Below are positions 16,998-25,937 of a stretch of 64,000 nt of DNA, piece by piece; positions within the stretch are counted from its first letter, which is position 1, and every line of letters starts with the position of its first letter. The notes under the pieces are model-generated. The model had not been told where the DNA came from. It saw nothing but the letters and a program-made list of their open reading frames with translations, and made no database searches. The stretch comes from an uncultured Anaerolineae bacterium. GTDB lineage: Bacteria > Chloroflexota > Anaerolineae > Aggregatilineales > Phototrophicaceae. The position numbers were made by a program, and so were the translations under genes. Location of the stretch: assembly GCA_934216615.1 (NCBI GenBank), contig CAKQCB010000004.1, forward strand, positions 310,001-374,000, read 5' to 3'.

Positions 16998-17747
16998 CTA
17001 GTAGATCAAGTATCTTGCGTTCATGTAGTTCGCGATGCTGACATGCTCGTAATGTGTGAGCGCTCGATCAAAATAACAGAACTCACCAAGCTCAACACCT
17101 GAATAATTTGTCGCTGTTGAGTGTCGCTTGAATAAGCAGGTATCACCAGAGAACCCAATCGTACCCGGTGCACCACTTCCAACCATGACTCCATTGCGAT
17201 AGAGATATGAGAATTCAGCACTCCAAACTGCGGTGAGGATCGTCCATTCGAATGGCAATCCATCACCAAACGTCCAGTTGTTCGGGGCGTTACCCCAAAG
17301 TGGACCCGTTTGAGCACCGCCAGTGATCCATGCAATCGTAATTCCAATACTTGAACCCGTAGATGAAGAAAGTAAGTAACCAAGCTGTGCATCACTGGTA
17401 TGCTTTCTTAATGCGAATATGCAAGTATGTTCTGTGCTTGATGTTGTGATGCCACCAACAGTGAAAAAATCATTCGTCTTATCACTACGAACAGCAGGCA
17501 AACCATTGCGCACATCGTTATAGAAGAAGGGTCGATTGGCGGCGGTATTCTGCACGCAAGTGATCCCTGTTCCACGCACGTCGTTCCAGTTTTGAATCGC
17601 CGAACCATCGGCTAATGGTGCTAAGGTTTCGGCCTTCAGCCATCCGCGCAGATCAGGAACAAGGTCTGGCGACATAATTTGTGGCGGTGTGCCTGCATAG
17701 GAAGGCGGCTGCTCGATGAAGCTGAATCCGTATAGGCCACGATTCAT
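16998..17747 (-). CDS. LamG/concanavalin-like tail or fibre protein
   Basis: 249 aa. The pattern DLRGWLKAETLAPLADGSAIQNWND, then RPFFYNDVRNGLPAVR, an FEWTILTAVW strand and a final FCYFDRALTHYEHVSIANYM is that of LamG/concanavalin-A-like jelly-roll domains found in phage fibres, which bind carbohydrates. It overlaps the upstream gene by one base, is placed after the fibre genes, and is probably part of the receptor-binding apparatus. Confidence 0.7.
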   Translation of the reverse strand: MNRGLYGFSFIEQPPSYAGTPPQIMSPDLVPDLRGWLKAETLAPLADGSAIQNWNDVRGTGITCVQNTAANRPFFYNDVRNGLPAVRSDKTNDFFTVGGITTSSTEHTCIFALRKHTSDAQLGYLLSSSTGSSIGITIAWITGGAQTGPLWGNAPNNWTFGDGLPFEWTILTAVWSAEFSYLYRNGVMVGSGAPGTIGFSGDTCLFKRHSTATNYSGVELGEFCYFDRALTHYEHVSIANYMNARYLIY

Positions 17748-18136
17748 TAGAAGTTCCCGCCTTCTGCGGTTACATGGAACGCTTGTGCGTTATGGGTCGA
17801 AGCGCCCAGTTTCCAGTTGTTGGGCAGAATCAGCGCGCGCTCTCCAAGAAGCTCTAGGACGTACGAGAATCCAGCCACAGAGCCAGACACGGTAATCGCT
17901 GGTACGAGAATTTCGCGATAGAGGAAGTACGCGCTTCCATTGTAGATATACAACCGCACTATACCCGCCGTCGTCGTCACCGTCGCCGCGATAGTGACTT
18001 TGCTGATTCGTGTGCCGTTCGTCGCGCCCGTGAGAATGTCAGCAATCGTGCCCGAGCCATCACGGTTTGTGTTCGCCGTGCTGACCGTCGCGACCCCGAT
18101 TACAGGCACTGCAACAAATTGAGGTTCACTTGCCAT
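17747..18136 (-). CDS. Small structural (fibre/tail) protein
   Basis: 129 aa, beta-rich and low in charge (VPVIGVATVSTANTNRDG, ISKVTIAATVTTTAGIVRL), resembling small phage tail-associated or decoration proteins. Its start overlaps the previous gene's stop and its own stop overlaps the next start, so it is made together with both neighbouring fibre proteins. No named family. Confidence 0.6.
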   Translation of the reverse strand: MASEPQFVAVPVIGVATVSTANTNRDGSGTIADILTGATNGTRISKVTIAATVTTTAGIVRLYIYNGSAYFLYREILVPAITVSGSVAGFSYVLELLGERALILPNNWKLGASTHNAQAFHVTAEGGNF

Positions 18137-19320
18137 TAGATGAAGCTCCTGTTCATAATCACCCTAAGTGCAGGGGGAATACCGCTTGCTGTGGCGGGAT
18201 CAACAAATTCGCCGCCATCCTCAGTAACTTTTACTCGAAATATCTTCCCTGACTGCCCCACATAACTACTAGGCACGTCGGTAAGATCAGTAAAGGCAGA
18301 TGCTCCTCCGCCTGATGTTAAATCGGTTGGATGAACGAACCCAACAGTATTGGCCGAAGCGTCCCAAATCGGGATTTTGTCATTTGCTCCGTCGATAGGG
18401 GTGATCTCACTTGCCCCCGAAGGGTCTAGGGACATGCCAACTTCTGTTTCATCGTTGCCACTATCATCAGTCGCAGAAGCCGCAACCCACGATGTACTTA
18501 TAAAATTAAGGTGTGAACGTTGGGCAAGTGACATTCCATCCACAAGGATAACGTGCCCCGTTGCCCCTTGCTTTGCATTAAGAAATTGACGTGCGTCTAA
18601 AATACGTGTCAACCCGTCATTTACCGATGTTTGCCCTTCATAGAGCGTTACTGCTGCCAAAGGAATATAGCCAGCAGGCACACCAATAAGATCAATGTCA
18701 TCATCGTCATACGTTGTAATTGAGTTGTACCCCAACGCGCCATTAATATTCCCAATCGTCCACGTTGATGGGTTAACAACAATTAAGGTAATCCTGCTTT
18801 CCGAGAAGCCTGTAGGAATGTCCCCTGAAGGGATTTCATAATCGCTAGTTTCCCAATGCCCATCCGCATGACGAAATTTGTAAACTCTGACATACATTCC
18901 CCCTAATGGGGAAACAGTAACCAACCCAGGGATAAAGCGTTGAGACTCCACATAGTCATCGTTTCCACCTCCTATTGCGCCAACGTGAGGTGGTGTAGCG
19001 GCCTGTGATGCTCTTTCTCCATAAGCATTTATTGCATCTGTTGGAGAAGGAGTAACGATAGTCAGGTGGCCATCGATAATCAACATGCGCACTTTAATCT
19101 TCGGGTCTAAATTAGACCCGAAGTTGACAGCCGTGGTATAGCTAGTGACCTGCCCATCTTGATTCAGAAGTCGCACCCAGATTTTCCCCTTCTCTGGAGC
19201 TTTAAACTGATATTGTCCATTTGTAGTTGGGATTCCAGGAAGGGCGTACTGATAACGAGAGCTTTCGTGTTTTTCTAGCGCATTTTCTACTGCGCCAAAT
19301 ACATCATCTGAAAATTGCAT
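18136..19320 (-). CDS. Phage tail fibre-like protein
   Basis: 394 aa with fibre-like composition (glycine-, serine-, threonine- and aspartate-rich, few cysteines). It contains GATGHVILVDGMSLAQRSHLNF and SGGGASAFTDLTDVPSSYVG, sequences common in phage fibre shafts and neck regions. An N-terminal domain of about 60 residues may attach to the large tail protein encoded just upstream (2-nt gap). Ligand unknown. Confidence 0.6.
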   Translation of the reverse strand: MQFSDDVFGAVENALEKHESSRYQYALPGIPTTNGQYQFKAPEKGKIWVRLLNQDGQVTSYTTAVNFGSNLDPKIKVRMLIIDGHLTIVTPSPTDAINAYGERASQAATPPHVGAIGGGNDDYVESQRFIPGLVTVSPLGGMYVRVYKFRHADGHWETSDYEIPSGDIPTGFSESRITLIVVNPSTWTIGNINGALGYNSITTYDDDDIDLIGVPAGYIPLAAVTLYEGQTSVNDGLTRILDARQFLNAKQGATGHVILVDGMSLAQRSHLNFISTSWVAASATDDSGNDETEVGMSLDPSGASEITPIDGANDKIPIWDASANTVGFVHPTDLTSGGGASAFTDLTDVPSSYVGQSGKIFRVKVTEDGGEFVDPATASGIPPALRVIMNRSFI

Positions 19321-19321
19321 A

Positions 19322-22300
19322 TCAAACCCCCGGTAGTACTATTTGGCTCAAGTCACCTTCAGCCCAAGAAATCCCCACTGATCCGAAGAATGACGGTAGG
19401 CTCGTAATGTAATTTGCCCCACCATCGAAAGTCATTCTCCCCGCCTTGTGGTACTGATTGAAGTACCATAAAAACTCTGTAGATGTGGGAAAACCATTTA
19501 ATGACCCCATTGACGTGCCTGAGCCAGCGGTGATAATGTCAATTTTCGCGGGGGGGACAACATCATCTTCCATCCAGCAAATGCGCTGATTCGTACTATT
19601 TGTGCCTTGATGACCTGTGAATCGAACAAGGCTTCCATCGTGTGTAAACGATGTAATTGGGTTCGCGCACTCGCTCCCACTAGGGACAGTATTACCCGCG
19701 CCTGACCAGAGGAGTGTCCATGACGACCCGCTGTTTGTCGAAATTGCTAGGTTTCCGAGTGTACCGCTTGCACACGACGCATAGATGATCTGATTCCCAT
19801 CTACGTGAGTGTTAGGTGCGCCATTAGGTCGTTTATAGGGGATGTGTAATTTCCAAGTGCCTGTAATGTTCCCATTCGCGAAACTCAATTTATTTGATTG
19901 TGACCATGTAGCGCCCCAATCATCAGAAACACACCACTCCATACCACCAGGTGTGCCCCCGCCGTGATAGGGTGTACTGCGTGAAGCATAAACCCTACCA
20001 CCCCCATAGGGTGAAGCCACAACATCAAAATTACTCGCGCTAATCGCAGTGGACGTGCCGTAAGACACAGACCCACCCCCAGGCGCGACGAGTGTCCAAC
20101 TTGCGCCATTATCCGTGGTAAAAGCGTAGGCGTTATTGCCTGAGACAACCCCAAAGTAACCCTTGCGGTTGATACTTCCAATAATCTTATGAGCAACTGC
20201 GGAAGCGTCCCCGAAGATACTCAAGTACGTTGACCATGATGACCATGAATTCAACGCGAAGGGGTCACTATTTTGATATACGCCATCAGACCCCATGCAC
20301 ATCAAGCGTCGTGAATAGTTCCAAGGGTCACTCGTGAAGTGCATGGCAAAGGACGCAGGTAGCCCTGTACTAACATCCGTCCAAGTAATTGTACCTGCAC
20401 CAATGTCGATACTTGTACCAATACCAAACTGAGAGGATGTTTGGCGTGCTGAAACGGTCAATCGAACAGGTAATTCGCCCGTGTTTTCGGGGATACGACT
20501 AGCAACGGAAGGCGTATAAACCCAATTACCCAAATCAATTTCTGGAATATTCGTCATCCAATTCTGATCAAATTCTGATTTTGGCGTGTACTGAACCGCA
20601 GGGGTTCCATTAGTGACTTCCCGTTCAACCGAAAGGGTAGGAATCCGCAGGCGGTTTTGCACATCAACTCGATACGAAACCTCAAAAGGAAGCACCTTCA
20701 CATTCGCAATTTCACGGCCACGCAACCCTGCTTGTTTGCCTGTTAAAGTCATCTCCAACCATTGCATATCAGCTGGATGAATCCCCTTACGCATAGGAAT
20801 AACTTGAAACTGGAAGTTCTCATAAAGCGGGTTTTGGCGTGCTCGATAGATGTTCCCGACGCGCATCCGCAATTCATTCACGTTACGCACAATCTGTTTT
20901 GTGGTGTTTGATTCATTACCGCCTTGGCTAGGCGCGAACCCCGGCGCGACCACAAACACTGTTTCTAACTTCGTGCCGCTTTCCATATCCGTCGTTGAGC
21001 GAAGCAACGCCTCACCCCAGTTGAAATGAACCCTTGCGGCGCGTTTGTGGGTGTATTGATAACCGGACCAATGTTTTGCTTCTAAGTCGAGCTTGACCGC
21101 CGTTGAACGTGAAAAGCCAATACTTAATTGTGAATTTTGACTGGCCGTTGGCGCAAGTTGTGGGTCTTGCTTAAGAGCAATCCGGTTATAGATGTCGCAA
21201 GTGGTGACATAACCAATGGCTTGGGCGATAAAGTCCACTTCATCGGCTAAATTACGGCCACTACTTTCTAAACCCCGAAAAGCATAGTTTTCACCCTCAC
21301 CAGAAGGGAAATAATCCACCCGGTTTAATAGTGTCGAGTGCCAATCAAAACGGTAGTGAATAAAGCGATCTGGATTTGCGCCTTGTTGCTCAGTCCAATT
21401 TGTCGCCGGTGTTTTGCGGGTGACAGTTTCGGGAAAGGAAGGTAGCAACCGCATTCGCCCCATGGCATCCAATAGATCAAAGCTCAGGCGACTGATGATG
21501 CCCTGCTCCCGCGCTTCCACTTGAGTCATTTCATCATGAAGCCACCCCGAAAACAGCATGTGTTCACGCCCAAGCAAACCTTCTTGATGAGCGTGTTCCG
21601 TTGTGCAAATAAGGACTTCGGTTCCGTCGGGGTATTCGCTGAATGGTAACGGTTCATCTACACGAATTCGCAGTTGTTGGCCGTCAAATTTCTCAGTCCA
21701 TGATTCCACATCCCATAACCGGATGAGATCAGAATCATTCTTTTCAGCCACGACGATTAAAGCGTGAGCGGTGTGCGTGCCACCGATGTTATCCACTACT
21801 GTAAGCGACACATACCGTTTGCCGGGCGGAAACGATACATCCCCCGGCACAGCGCTACTGCTGGTCGAAGGCGTTCCGTCGGCAAAATCCCATAGATAGG
21901 TGCTGATGCTACTGGCTGAAGGGTGATTCACATGACTTGCGGTTTGCCCAAAGTAAACGTCGGCGCTGGTTGTCCCGACCTGCACAATCTTTAAGCAGTC
22001 GGGTCCCGCATTTGCCACGGGTCGCTGTGAATAAGCGTTATTGAAAACTACCGCGCCATCTTTATAAATTGTGCCATCATCGGTGATGTATGGGGGAACC
22101 GCCCAAATAAGATATTGGTTCAAAACGGTGATATAAACATTATCCCCAAGTTGAACCTCACCATCACCCACCCCCAGCGAGACGCGCGCAAAGAATAAAA
22201 CCGATGAAGTTGCCGCCGCACTGGAGATCGGATCACGGCGCGCCCGCACGCGCCCTAAATCATCACCGCCCGGTGTAGACCCGAACAGAACTGTCATGCC

Positions 22301-22483
22301 TTCTTGAATGTCGGTATATGCGCCTGTAGTAACGGTATCAAACGCAACCTGCATCACGGGATAGCTGAACGTTGCTTGGTTCACGCGTGCGGTGAATACA
22401 ATGTCAGGTGAGTGGATATATAGGAACATAGGGAATGATTGAGGCAACGCTTCCCAATAAGCCTTTTGATCGTTTGAAAGCAT
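19322..22483 (-). CDS. Large tail-tip/adsorption protein with PKD domain and sialidase-like repeats
   Basis: 1053 aa. A PKD-type Ig domain lies at about residues 150-245 (RPVANAGPDCLKIV, STYLWDFADGTPSTSSS, KRYVSLTVVDNIGGTHTA). The middle (about 250-640) is alpha/beta and typical of tail-hub proteins. The C-terminal third carries BNR/Asp-box-like repeats (TTDNGASWTLV, VSDDWGATWSQS, STNSGSSWTLLW) that suggest a sialidase-type propeller. Most likely the tail tip/host-recognition protein. Genes downstream are fibres. Its start has CCTCCTTT on the plus strand as ribosome-binding site. Confidence 0.7.
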   Translation of the reverse strand: MLSNDQKAYWEALPQSFPMFLYIHSPDIVFTARVNQATFSYPVMQVAFDTVTTGAYTDIQEGMTVLFGSTPGGDDLGRVRARRDPISSAAATSSVLFFARVSLGVGDGEVQLGDNVYITVLNQYLIWAVPPYITDDGTIYKDGAVVFNNAYSQRPVANAGPDCLKIVQVGTTSADVYFGQTASHVNHPSASSISTYLWDFADGTPSTSSSAVPGDVSFPPGKRYVSLTVVDNIGGTHTAHALIVVAEKNDSDLIRLWDVESWTEKFDGQQLRIRVDEPLPFSEYPDGTEVLICTTEHAHQEGLLGREHMLFSGWLHDEMTQVEAREQGIISRLSFDLLDAMGRMRLLPSFPETVTRKTPATNWTEQQGANPDRFIHYRFDWHSTLLNRVDYFPSGEGENYAFRGLESSGRNLADEVDFIAQAIGYVTTCDIYNRIALKQDPQLAPTASQNSQLSIGFSRSTAVKLDLEAKHWSGYQYTHKRAARVHFNWGEALLRSTTDMESGTKLETVFVVAPGFAPSQGGNESNTTKQIVRNVNELRMRVGNIYRARQNPLYENFQFQVIPMRKGIHPADMQWLEMTLTGKQAGLRGREIANVKVLPFEVSYRVDVQNRLRIPTLSVEREVTNGTPAVQYTPKSEFDQNWMTNIPEIDLGNWVYTPSVASRIPENTGELPVRLTVSARQTSSQFGIGTSIDIGAGTITWTDVSTGLPASFAMHFTSDPWNYSRRLMCMGSDGVYQNSDPFALNSWSSWSTYLSIFGDASAVAHKIIGSINRKGYFGVVSGNNAYAFTTDNGASWTLVAPGGGSVSYGTSTAISASNFDVVASPYGGGRVYASRSTPYHGGGTPGGMEWCVSDDWGATWSQSNKLSFANGNITGTWKLHIPYKRPNGAPNTHVDGNQIIYASCASGTLGNLAISTNSGSSWTLLWSGAGNTVPSGSECANPITSFTHDGSLVRFTGHQGTNSTNQRICWMEDDVVPPAKIDIITAGSGTSMGSLNGFPTSTEFLWYFNQYHKAGRMTFDGGANYITSLPSFFGSVGISWAEGDLSQIVLPGV

Positions 22484-22507
22484 CTATTACCTCCTTTCTT
22501 TTGGGCA

Positions 22508-22532
22508 ACAAAAAACCCGCTTCGGCGGGTTG
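22508..22532 (-). terminator. Minus-strand terminator between island 1 and the tail-tip gene
   Basis: CCCGC-TTCG-GCGGG hairpin with a T-run on the minus strand. It stops transcripts arriving from island 1 just before the large tail gene. Confidence 0.8.
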
Positions 22533-22647
22533 GAAGGGGTGATCTGTTAATTTTCTGTACATGCGGAAAAAGTGAAATTTATGGCATCAATCCACCTATG
22601 AGTATAACCTAGCTCTCCCTTAAGAAGAAACATTTGTGCGGAGAAAT

Positions 22648-23022
22648 TCAGCTTACTCGCTTATAGTGTCTTACCGTATGATTCACTGTATTCTGATACT
22701 CTCGTCGTTTTCGCTTCCGCTCACATTCAGCACAGACGTAACAATACCCATCTCTCCGGCTGATGTTCTTATGAAACTGATTCAGTGAAAGCCACTCAGC
22801 GCACTCACTGCACCATTTTTTATCTTTAGGCACTGGCTTGATATGTGGCATCCAAGCAATCCTCTCCAATCGCTCCAGCATTTCCAGCGTTGGACTTGCC
22901 TTGCGCGGATCACGAACGCAAGACCGACTCCCGCGCACCTGCACCCCATCTATGTTTACGACCCCGTCCCGCAGGGTGATTCGTTCATCATCAAAATCTA
23001 ATAAGCTAAGTTGCTTCATCAT
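22648..23022 (-). CDS. Zinc-finger protein ZF1 (island 1 copy of a three-member family)
   Basis: 124 aa. The conserved N-terminus MKQLSLLDFDDERITLRDG leads into VRGSRSCVRDPRKASPTLEM, then a zinc module with CSECAEWLSLNQFHK and CYVCAECERKRKRREY, a cysteine layout seen upstream of HNH/endonuclease VII-type nucleases and in small phage DNA-binding proteins. No nuclease catalytic motif is evident. Two paralogues lie at 32659 and 56249, each at an accessory island. It may help mobilise or regulate those islands; function unproven. Confidence 0.7.
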   Translation of the reverse strand: MMKQLSLLDFDDERITLRDGVVNIDGVQVRGSRSCVRDPRKASPTLEMLERLERIAWMPHIKPVPKDKKWCSECAEWLSLNQFHKNISRRDGYCYVCAECERKRKRREYQNTVNHTVRHYKRVS

Positions 23023-23065
23023 GGATGCCTTTTGGTAGAGATTCTGAAGTGGATGGGGAAATAAA

Positions 23066-23089
23066 AAAGCCCGCTATATGCAGGCTTTG
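23066..23089 (-). terminator. Terminator upstream of ZF1
   Basis: AAAGCCcGC/GCaGGCTTT imperfect stem followed on the minus strand by a T-run. The same structure, nearly base for base, precedes ZF2 at 33071. Confidence 0.65.
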
Positions 23090-23107
23090 TAAACGAATTG
23101 AGAAAAC

Positions 23108-23128
23108 AAAAACCCGCTTCCGCGGGCT
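23108..23128 (-). terminator. Terminator after the HEPN gene
   Basis: CCCGC-TTCC-GCGGG stem followed by TTTTTGTTTT on the minus strand, 12 nt after the stop of the HEPN gene. Confidence 0.75.
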
Positions 23129-23139
23129 TCATGAAAACA

Positions 23140-23547
23140 TTATGAATCTTTTTGCTCTATAGGGTTAAAATCTTTTTGGTTATCAAGGTTTTCAAATATC
23201 TGTTGAATTAATTCGTCGACTTGTTCTATTTTTGATTTCGCATCATATTCATTATCGTAATCAGCGGCATTTCGTAAATCTCTCAATTCCCCTAATGCAT
23301 CGCTAACTTTAACTAGATTAATGTTATTTTGTTGTTTTAATAGTTCAGGAACTTTCCTGTGTACATTGCCTTTTTTTTCAAATTGCCTGTGTGTTATTTT
23401 CTCAATAACAAATTCTCTTGCTGTACAAAAAGCCGCATAATATGATCTGCTAATTCTAGATCGGTATGCGGCATCTTCTAATTCAGTAGAGCAACTTGTT
23501 GTCATGTGCTCGGCTAGTTTATGATAAAGCTTCCAATCAAAACCCAT
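23140..23547 (-). CDS. HEPN-domain protein
   Basis: 135 aa, all-helical. The first helix pair contains SRISRSYYAAFCTAREFV and the second LGELRDLRNAADYDNEYDAK, the two conserved parts of HEPN domains (RSYYAAF and R..ADY). The canonical RNase Rx4-6H motif is not obvious, so it may bind nucleotides or RNA, or act as a partner rather than cleave. Coding is AT-rich. It is the last of three genes in the island 1 cargo; HEPN proteins are frequent in toxin-antitoxin and defence modules, hence a possible anti-phage or superinfection role. Confidence 0.65.
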   Translation of the reverse strand: MGFDWKLYHKLAEHMTTSCSTELEDAAYRSRISRSYYAAFCTAREFVIEKITHRQFEKKGNVHRKVPELLKQQNNINLVKVSDALGELRDLRNAADYDNEYDAKSKIEQVDELIQQIFENLDNQKDFNPIEQKDS

Positions 23548-23550
23548 TCT

Positions 23551-24099
23551 TTAACCTTGCCCAAATCTAAAAGCAAGCCTAAAAACAGGGGATTTTCCAT
23601 ATTTATCAAACCACTTCTCGTAAAATAAATCCAACATTTTATAGGCTACTTTAACTTCAAGAGAAGTGTGAATATAGATGATAATTTCTTCATATTCAGT
23701 ATTATAAGCTAATTCAAATATACGATCTTTAAATATGGGATAGAGAATGCCATAGCCATATATGATGGTAATCAAAATGCCGTTATTGAATTCAGTCAAT
23801 AATTCCATAAATTCCTCACTGAATTCCAATTTAGTTGGAGACATAACATCAATAAACTGTATAAGCAATAGAACTAGTTCTTCATCAGTACTTGAAGTCC
23901 AAGAGGATTTATCTTCTTTATTGGCAATTATTTTAGTATTAAGCCCTCGATCTTCACCTTTCGAACGCAAGATGCTTTGATTAGGGATCATTTTAGGGGG
24001 TAAACCAAATGGTCTCCCTAATGCAGTCTTATCAACACCCCCTTCATACGAATGGCGAAATTGGGGTACAGGTTGTTCCTTAATTTTCATCGGCATCAT
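23551..24099 (-). CDS. Unrecognised island 1 cargo protein (182 aa)
   Basis: AT-rich gene. Start 24099 is chosen because GAGGAG lies about 9 nt upstream; it then overlaps the preceding gene by 20 nt. The product has a basic N-terminal ~60 residues (VPQFRHSYEGGVDKTALGR), then a helical acidic middle and a C-terminal alpha/beta part (YEEIIIYIHTSLEVKVAYKM). No family is recognised. It is co-transcribed with a DUF3467-like gene and a HEPN gene, so the three probably work together. Confidence 0.55.
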   Translation of the reverse strand: MMPMKIKEQPVPQFRHSYEGGVDKTALGRPFGLPPKMIPNQSILRSKGEDRGLNTKIIANKEDKSSWTSSTDEELVLLLIQFIDVMSPTKLEFSEEFMELLTEFNNGILITIIYGYGILYPIFKDRIFELAYNTEYEEIIIYIHTSLEVKVAYKMLDLFYEKWFDKYGKSPVFRLAFRFGQG

Positions 24100-24382
24100 T
24101 GCGGCTATTCTCCTCGAAAGCATTCACAGCCTCTTCCATGACTTCCATAAATGATTTAAGTCTTGAAACTGGAAGTACGATCCGAGCCACGCATTCAGCA
24201 TGTAGTGAATTGATCCCAATGCGGCCATTTTCTCCTAAGAGAAGCGGTGGAACAATTTCAAAGAAAGACAAATAAACTTCTGAATCATTGAATTGCATCA
24301 ACAAGTTAGTGGCGTAGTTGGTTTTTACATTCCCAAATTGCCAATTTATAGGAAGTTCAACATTGTTTTCATGTTCACTCAT
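24080..24382 (-). CDS. DUF3467-like small protein (100 aa)
   Basis: The profile (YATNLLMQFNDSEVYLSFFE, a middle strand, then VARIVLPVSRLKSFMEVMEE) follows the DUF3467 pattern of a strand-rich protein with a conserved R-V-hydrophobic-P block near the C-terminus. GGAG precedes the start at 24382. First gene of the three-gene island 1 cargo. DUF3467 has no firm function. Confidence 0.55.
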   Translation of the reverse strand: MSEHENNVELPINWQFGNVKTNYATNLLMQFNDSEVYLSFFEIVPPLLLGENGRIGINSLHAECVARIVLPVSRLKSFMEVMEEAVNAFEENSRNDADEN

Positions 24383-24631
24383 GTTACTCGTTCTCCTCAT
24401 TGAAGTGATGAAAAACAAGCACCTAAGACACTTGTTCTAAAAATCACAAACATTAAATTATAGTATATAGTGTTTATTCACTTAAAGCATAAATGTTTAA
24501 AAATGGCTAATCTATCACCAAATAATGCCATATTTGTATTACATAAAAGATTATTTTTGTGTCGATTTTCTTAGAATCGCACCATAAGGTTGTAAATTAA
24601 AGAAAATATTAGCAAGGATTTTCCCAATCAA

Positions 24632-24664
24632 AAAAGAGGCAAGATATTCACTCAGCCTCTTTTA
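24632..24664 (-). terminator. Terminator after repressor 1
   Basis: AAAAGAGGC/GCCTCTTTT, a 9-bp stem with a 14-nt loop, lies just after the stop of the HTH gene on the minus strand. The same hairpin follows the second repressor at 34159, with the loop differing by one base. Confidence 0.8.
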
Positions 24665-24686
24665 AGCCACTGCAAACTTGTAGGTA

Positions 24687-24932
24687 TCATTCATCAACAT
24701 ACTCCACAAGGTCATCGAATTCGCAGTTGAAAAAGCTCTTCAATCGTTCGATGGTCTCAGATTCAAGACGATCAACCCTGCCTTCATACCAGCGTGAAAC
24801 CGTTGGAATTGAAAGCCCTGTCGCCTTTGCAACATCACTTCTGTTTAAAGCCTTATCAACCTCAACGCTTTTCTTGAGCATCAGTGATTTTAGGTTGGTT
24901 TTGAAATATGACACCTGAATGTTCTCTTGCAT
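24687..24932 (-). CDS. Cro/CI-family repressor 1 (HTH)
   Basis: 81 aa with a helix-turn-helix: RSDVAKATGLSIPTVSRWYEGRVDRL, recognition helix IPTVSRWYEG. Short, with no dimerisation or self-cleavage domain visible. Divergent from gene A1; the gap between them holds a 23-bp palindrome and a consensus sigma-70 promoter. It probably represses the A-B-C-TnpB operon and itself. Its counterpart at 34210 keeps the motif RWxxGRVDR but is otherwise very different. Confidence 0.8.
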   Translation of the reverse strand: MQENIQVSYFKTNLKSLMLKKSVEVDKALNRSDVAKATGLSIPTVSRWYEGRVDRLESETIERLKSFFNCEFDDLVEYVDE

Positions 24933-24990
24933 CTATTGAAATCTCCTTTTAATCATACCTGAATGTCATCAGATTACACAACTTATCACT

Positions 24991-25013
24991 ATTGTATAAC
25001 GCTGATATACAAT
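24991..25013. promoter_or_regulatory. Palindromic operator O1
   Basis: ATTGTATA and TATACAAT form a perfect 8-bp inverted repeat around 7 nt. A related half-site, TTGTATAT, overlaps the region just after the -10 box of the gene A1 promoter. Best explained as the binding site of repressor 1; inference from position. Confidence 0.65.
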
Positions 25014-25029
25014 TTTCAAGATGTCAGCA

Positions 25030-25057
25030 TTGACAACTAACGTCAATATTATATAAT
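25030..25057 (+). promoter_or_regulatory. Consensus sigma-70 promoter of operon A1-B1-C1-tnpB1
   Basis: TTGACA (25030-25035), a 16-nt spacer and TATAAT (25052-25057). Transcription would begin near 25064, about 30 nt before gene A1, which has AAAGGA as ribosome-binding site. Confidence 0.8.
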
Positions 25058-25092
25058 TTGTATATCGACATTAATTAAAAGGATACCACGAA

Positions 25093-25419
25093 ATGCCATA
25101 TACAGTTCTTGCCTCAGAATCAGATTCCTTAGATACAGGTGACCGTGTGACTTACGTTCGCCCGGCATCCCCCGACGATTGGTTTAACACCAATACCTAT
25201 ACCCCCGCTGTTGTGCTTTATGCCGACAGCGAAACCCGCCAAGCCACCATCCTCTATCGTGCCAACGAAGGGCAGTGGAACGAATACCAATATATTAATG
25301 AAGTGAGTTTTGAAGAACTGGAGTTACGGTTCGGAAAGGATACGCAAGCCGATAAGGATTTCACTCAGCTTGTAAAAGAAGCGGCGACAGTTGCCGCCGA
25401 AACAACAACTGCCGCCTAA
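25093..25419 (+). CDS. Island gene A, copy 1 (108 aa, unknown)
   Basis: First gene behind the repressed promoter. The product has a beta-barrel-like N-terminal half (SLDTGDRVTYVRPASPDD, TPAVVLYADSETRQATILYR) and a helical acidic C-terminus. The amino-acid sequence is identical to gene A2 at 34571 although the DNA differs at about eleven sites, all synonymous, so the protein is under strong purifying selection. No family is recognised. As the only exactly conserved element it is probably central to what the cassette does. Confidence 0.75.
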   Translation: MPYTVLASESDSLDTGDRVTYVRPASPDDWFNTNTYTPAVVLYADSETRQATILYRANEGQWNEYQYINEVSFEELELRFGKDTQADKDFTQLVKEAATVAAETTTAA

Positions 25420-25434
25420 CTACATTAATCGCAA

Positions 25435-25466
25435 GGGGTTGCAATTCTTGGTCGGAGCGCAACCCC
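25435..25466. repeat. Hairpin between genes A and B, loop in orientation 1
   Basis: GGGGTTGC / GCAACCCC inverted repeat (8 bp, plus one flanking A-T pair) around a 16-bp loop reading AATTCTTGGTCGGAGC. The whole element is the exact reverse complement of the one at 34913-34944. No U-run follows, so it is not a standard terminator; it may be an RNA processing or stability site. Confidence 0.8.
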
Positions 25467-25486
25467 TCAGATAAGGAAATTATATC

Positions 25487-25888
25487 ATGGAAGATGCACC
25501 TTTAATCAACAACCGTATTCTTGCGACCTTGTTTGTTTCTCGCCTCATTTCTGACTTCTACATTCAAGATGCTCTTGTAAGCACTGCTGAAGGCATCGAC
25601 ACACTTATTTCCGGCGTAGAACAAGATATTACAGCCGCTTTACCCGCCCTCAATCTGATCGAATTTAATGGTGATAGTGCGATTTATGAGCCTTTCCGTG
25701 GTGATTCAGCCCAACGCCTCGCTGTTTTTGTCTTGGGCGGTTTAGCCATTCGGGGTCATTTAGGCCGTATTGCATACACGGGCTACGACAATACTGAGCG
25801 CGTGGATTACATGGAAGGGCTCAATGATATTGCCGAACAGCTCATCCACATCATTCGTGCCTCAACCGTTTTTTATTGCTTCCCTTAA
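25487..25888 (+). CDS. Island gene B, copy 1 (133 aa, unknown)
   Basis: Mostly helical protein with motifs NNRILATLFVSRLISDFYIQD, STAEGIDTLISGVEQDI and LNDIAEQLIHIIRAST. It differs from gene B2 (35811) at nine of 133 residues. AAGGAA lies upstream of the ATG. No known domain, no signal peptide. A helical, acidic, small protein of this type could be a regulator or an inhibitor, but nothing visible decides it. Confidence 0.7.
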   Translation: MEDAPLINNRILATLFVSRLISDFYIQDALVSTAEGIDTLISGVEQDITAALPALNLIEFNGDSAIYEPFRGDSAQRLAVFVLGGLAIRGHLGRIAYTGYDNTERVDYMEGLNDIAEQLIHIIRASTVFYCFP

Positions 25889-25896
25889 ATTTAGTT

Positions 25897-25924
25897 CCCC
25901 TCACTGCTATAAGGTGGTGAGGGG
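25897..25924. repeat. Hairpin between genes B and C, copy 1
   Basis: CCCCTCAC / GTGAGGGG inverted repeat around a 12-nt loop, immediately after gene B. Copy 2 at 36221 has the same arms with a slightly shorter loop. Confidence 0.75.
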
Positions 25925-25937
25925 TTAAAGGTCAATC

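Noticed and set aside
23140..23547. HEPN gene as a proven RNase toxin with a MNT-type antitoxin
   Set aside because: The canonical Rx4-6H motif is not evident and no nucleotidyltransferase antitoxin gene is next to it.
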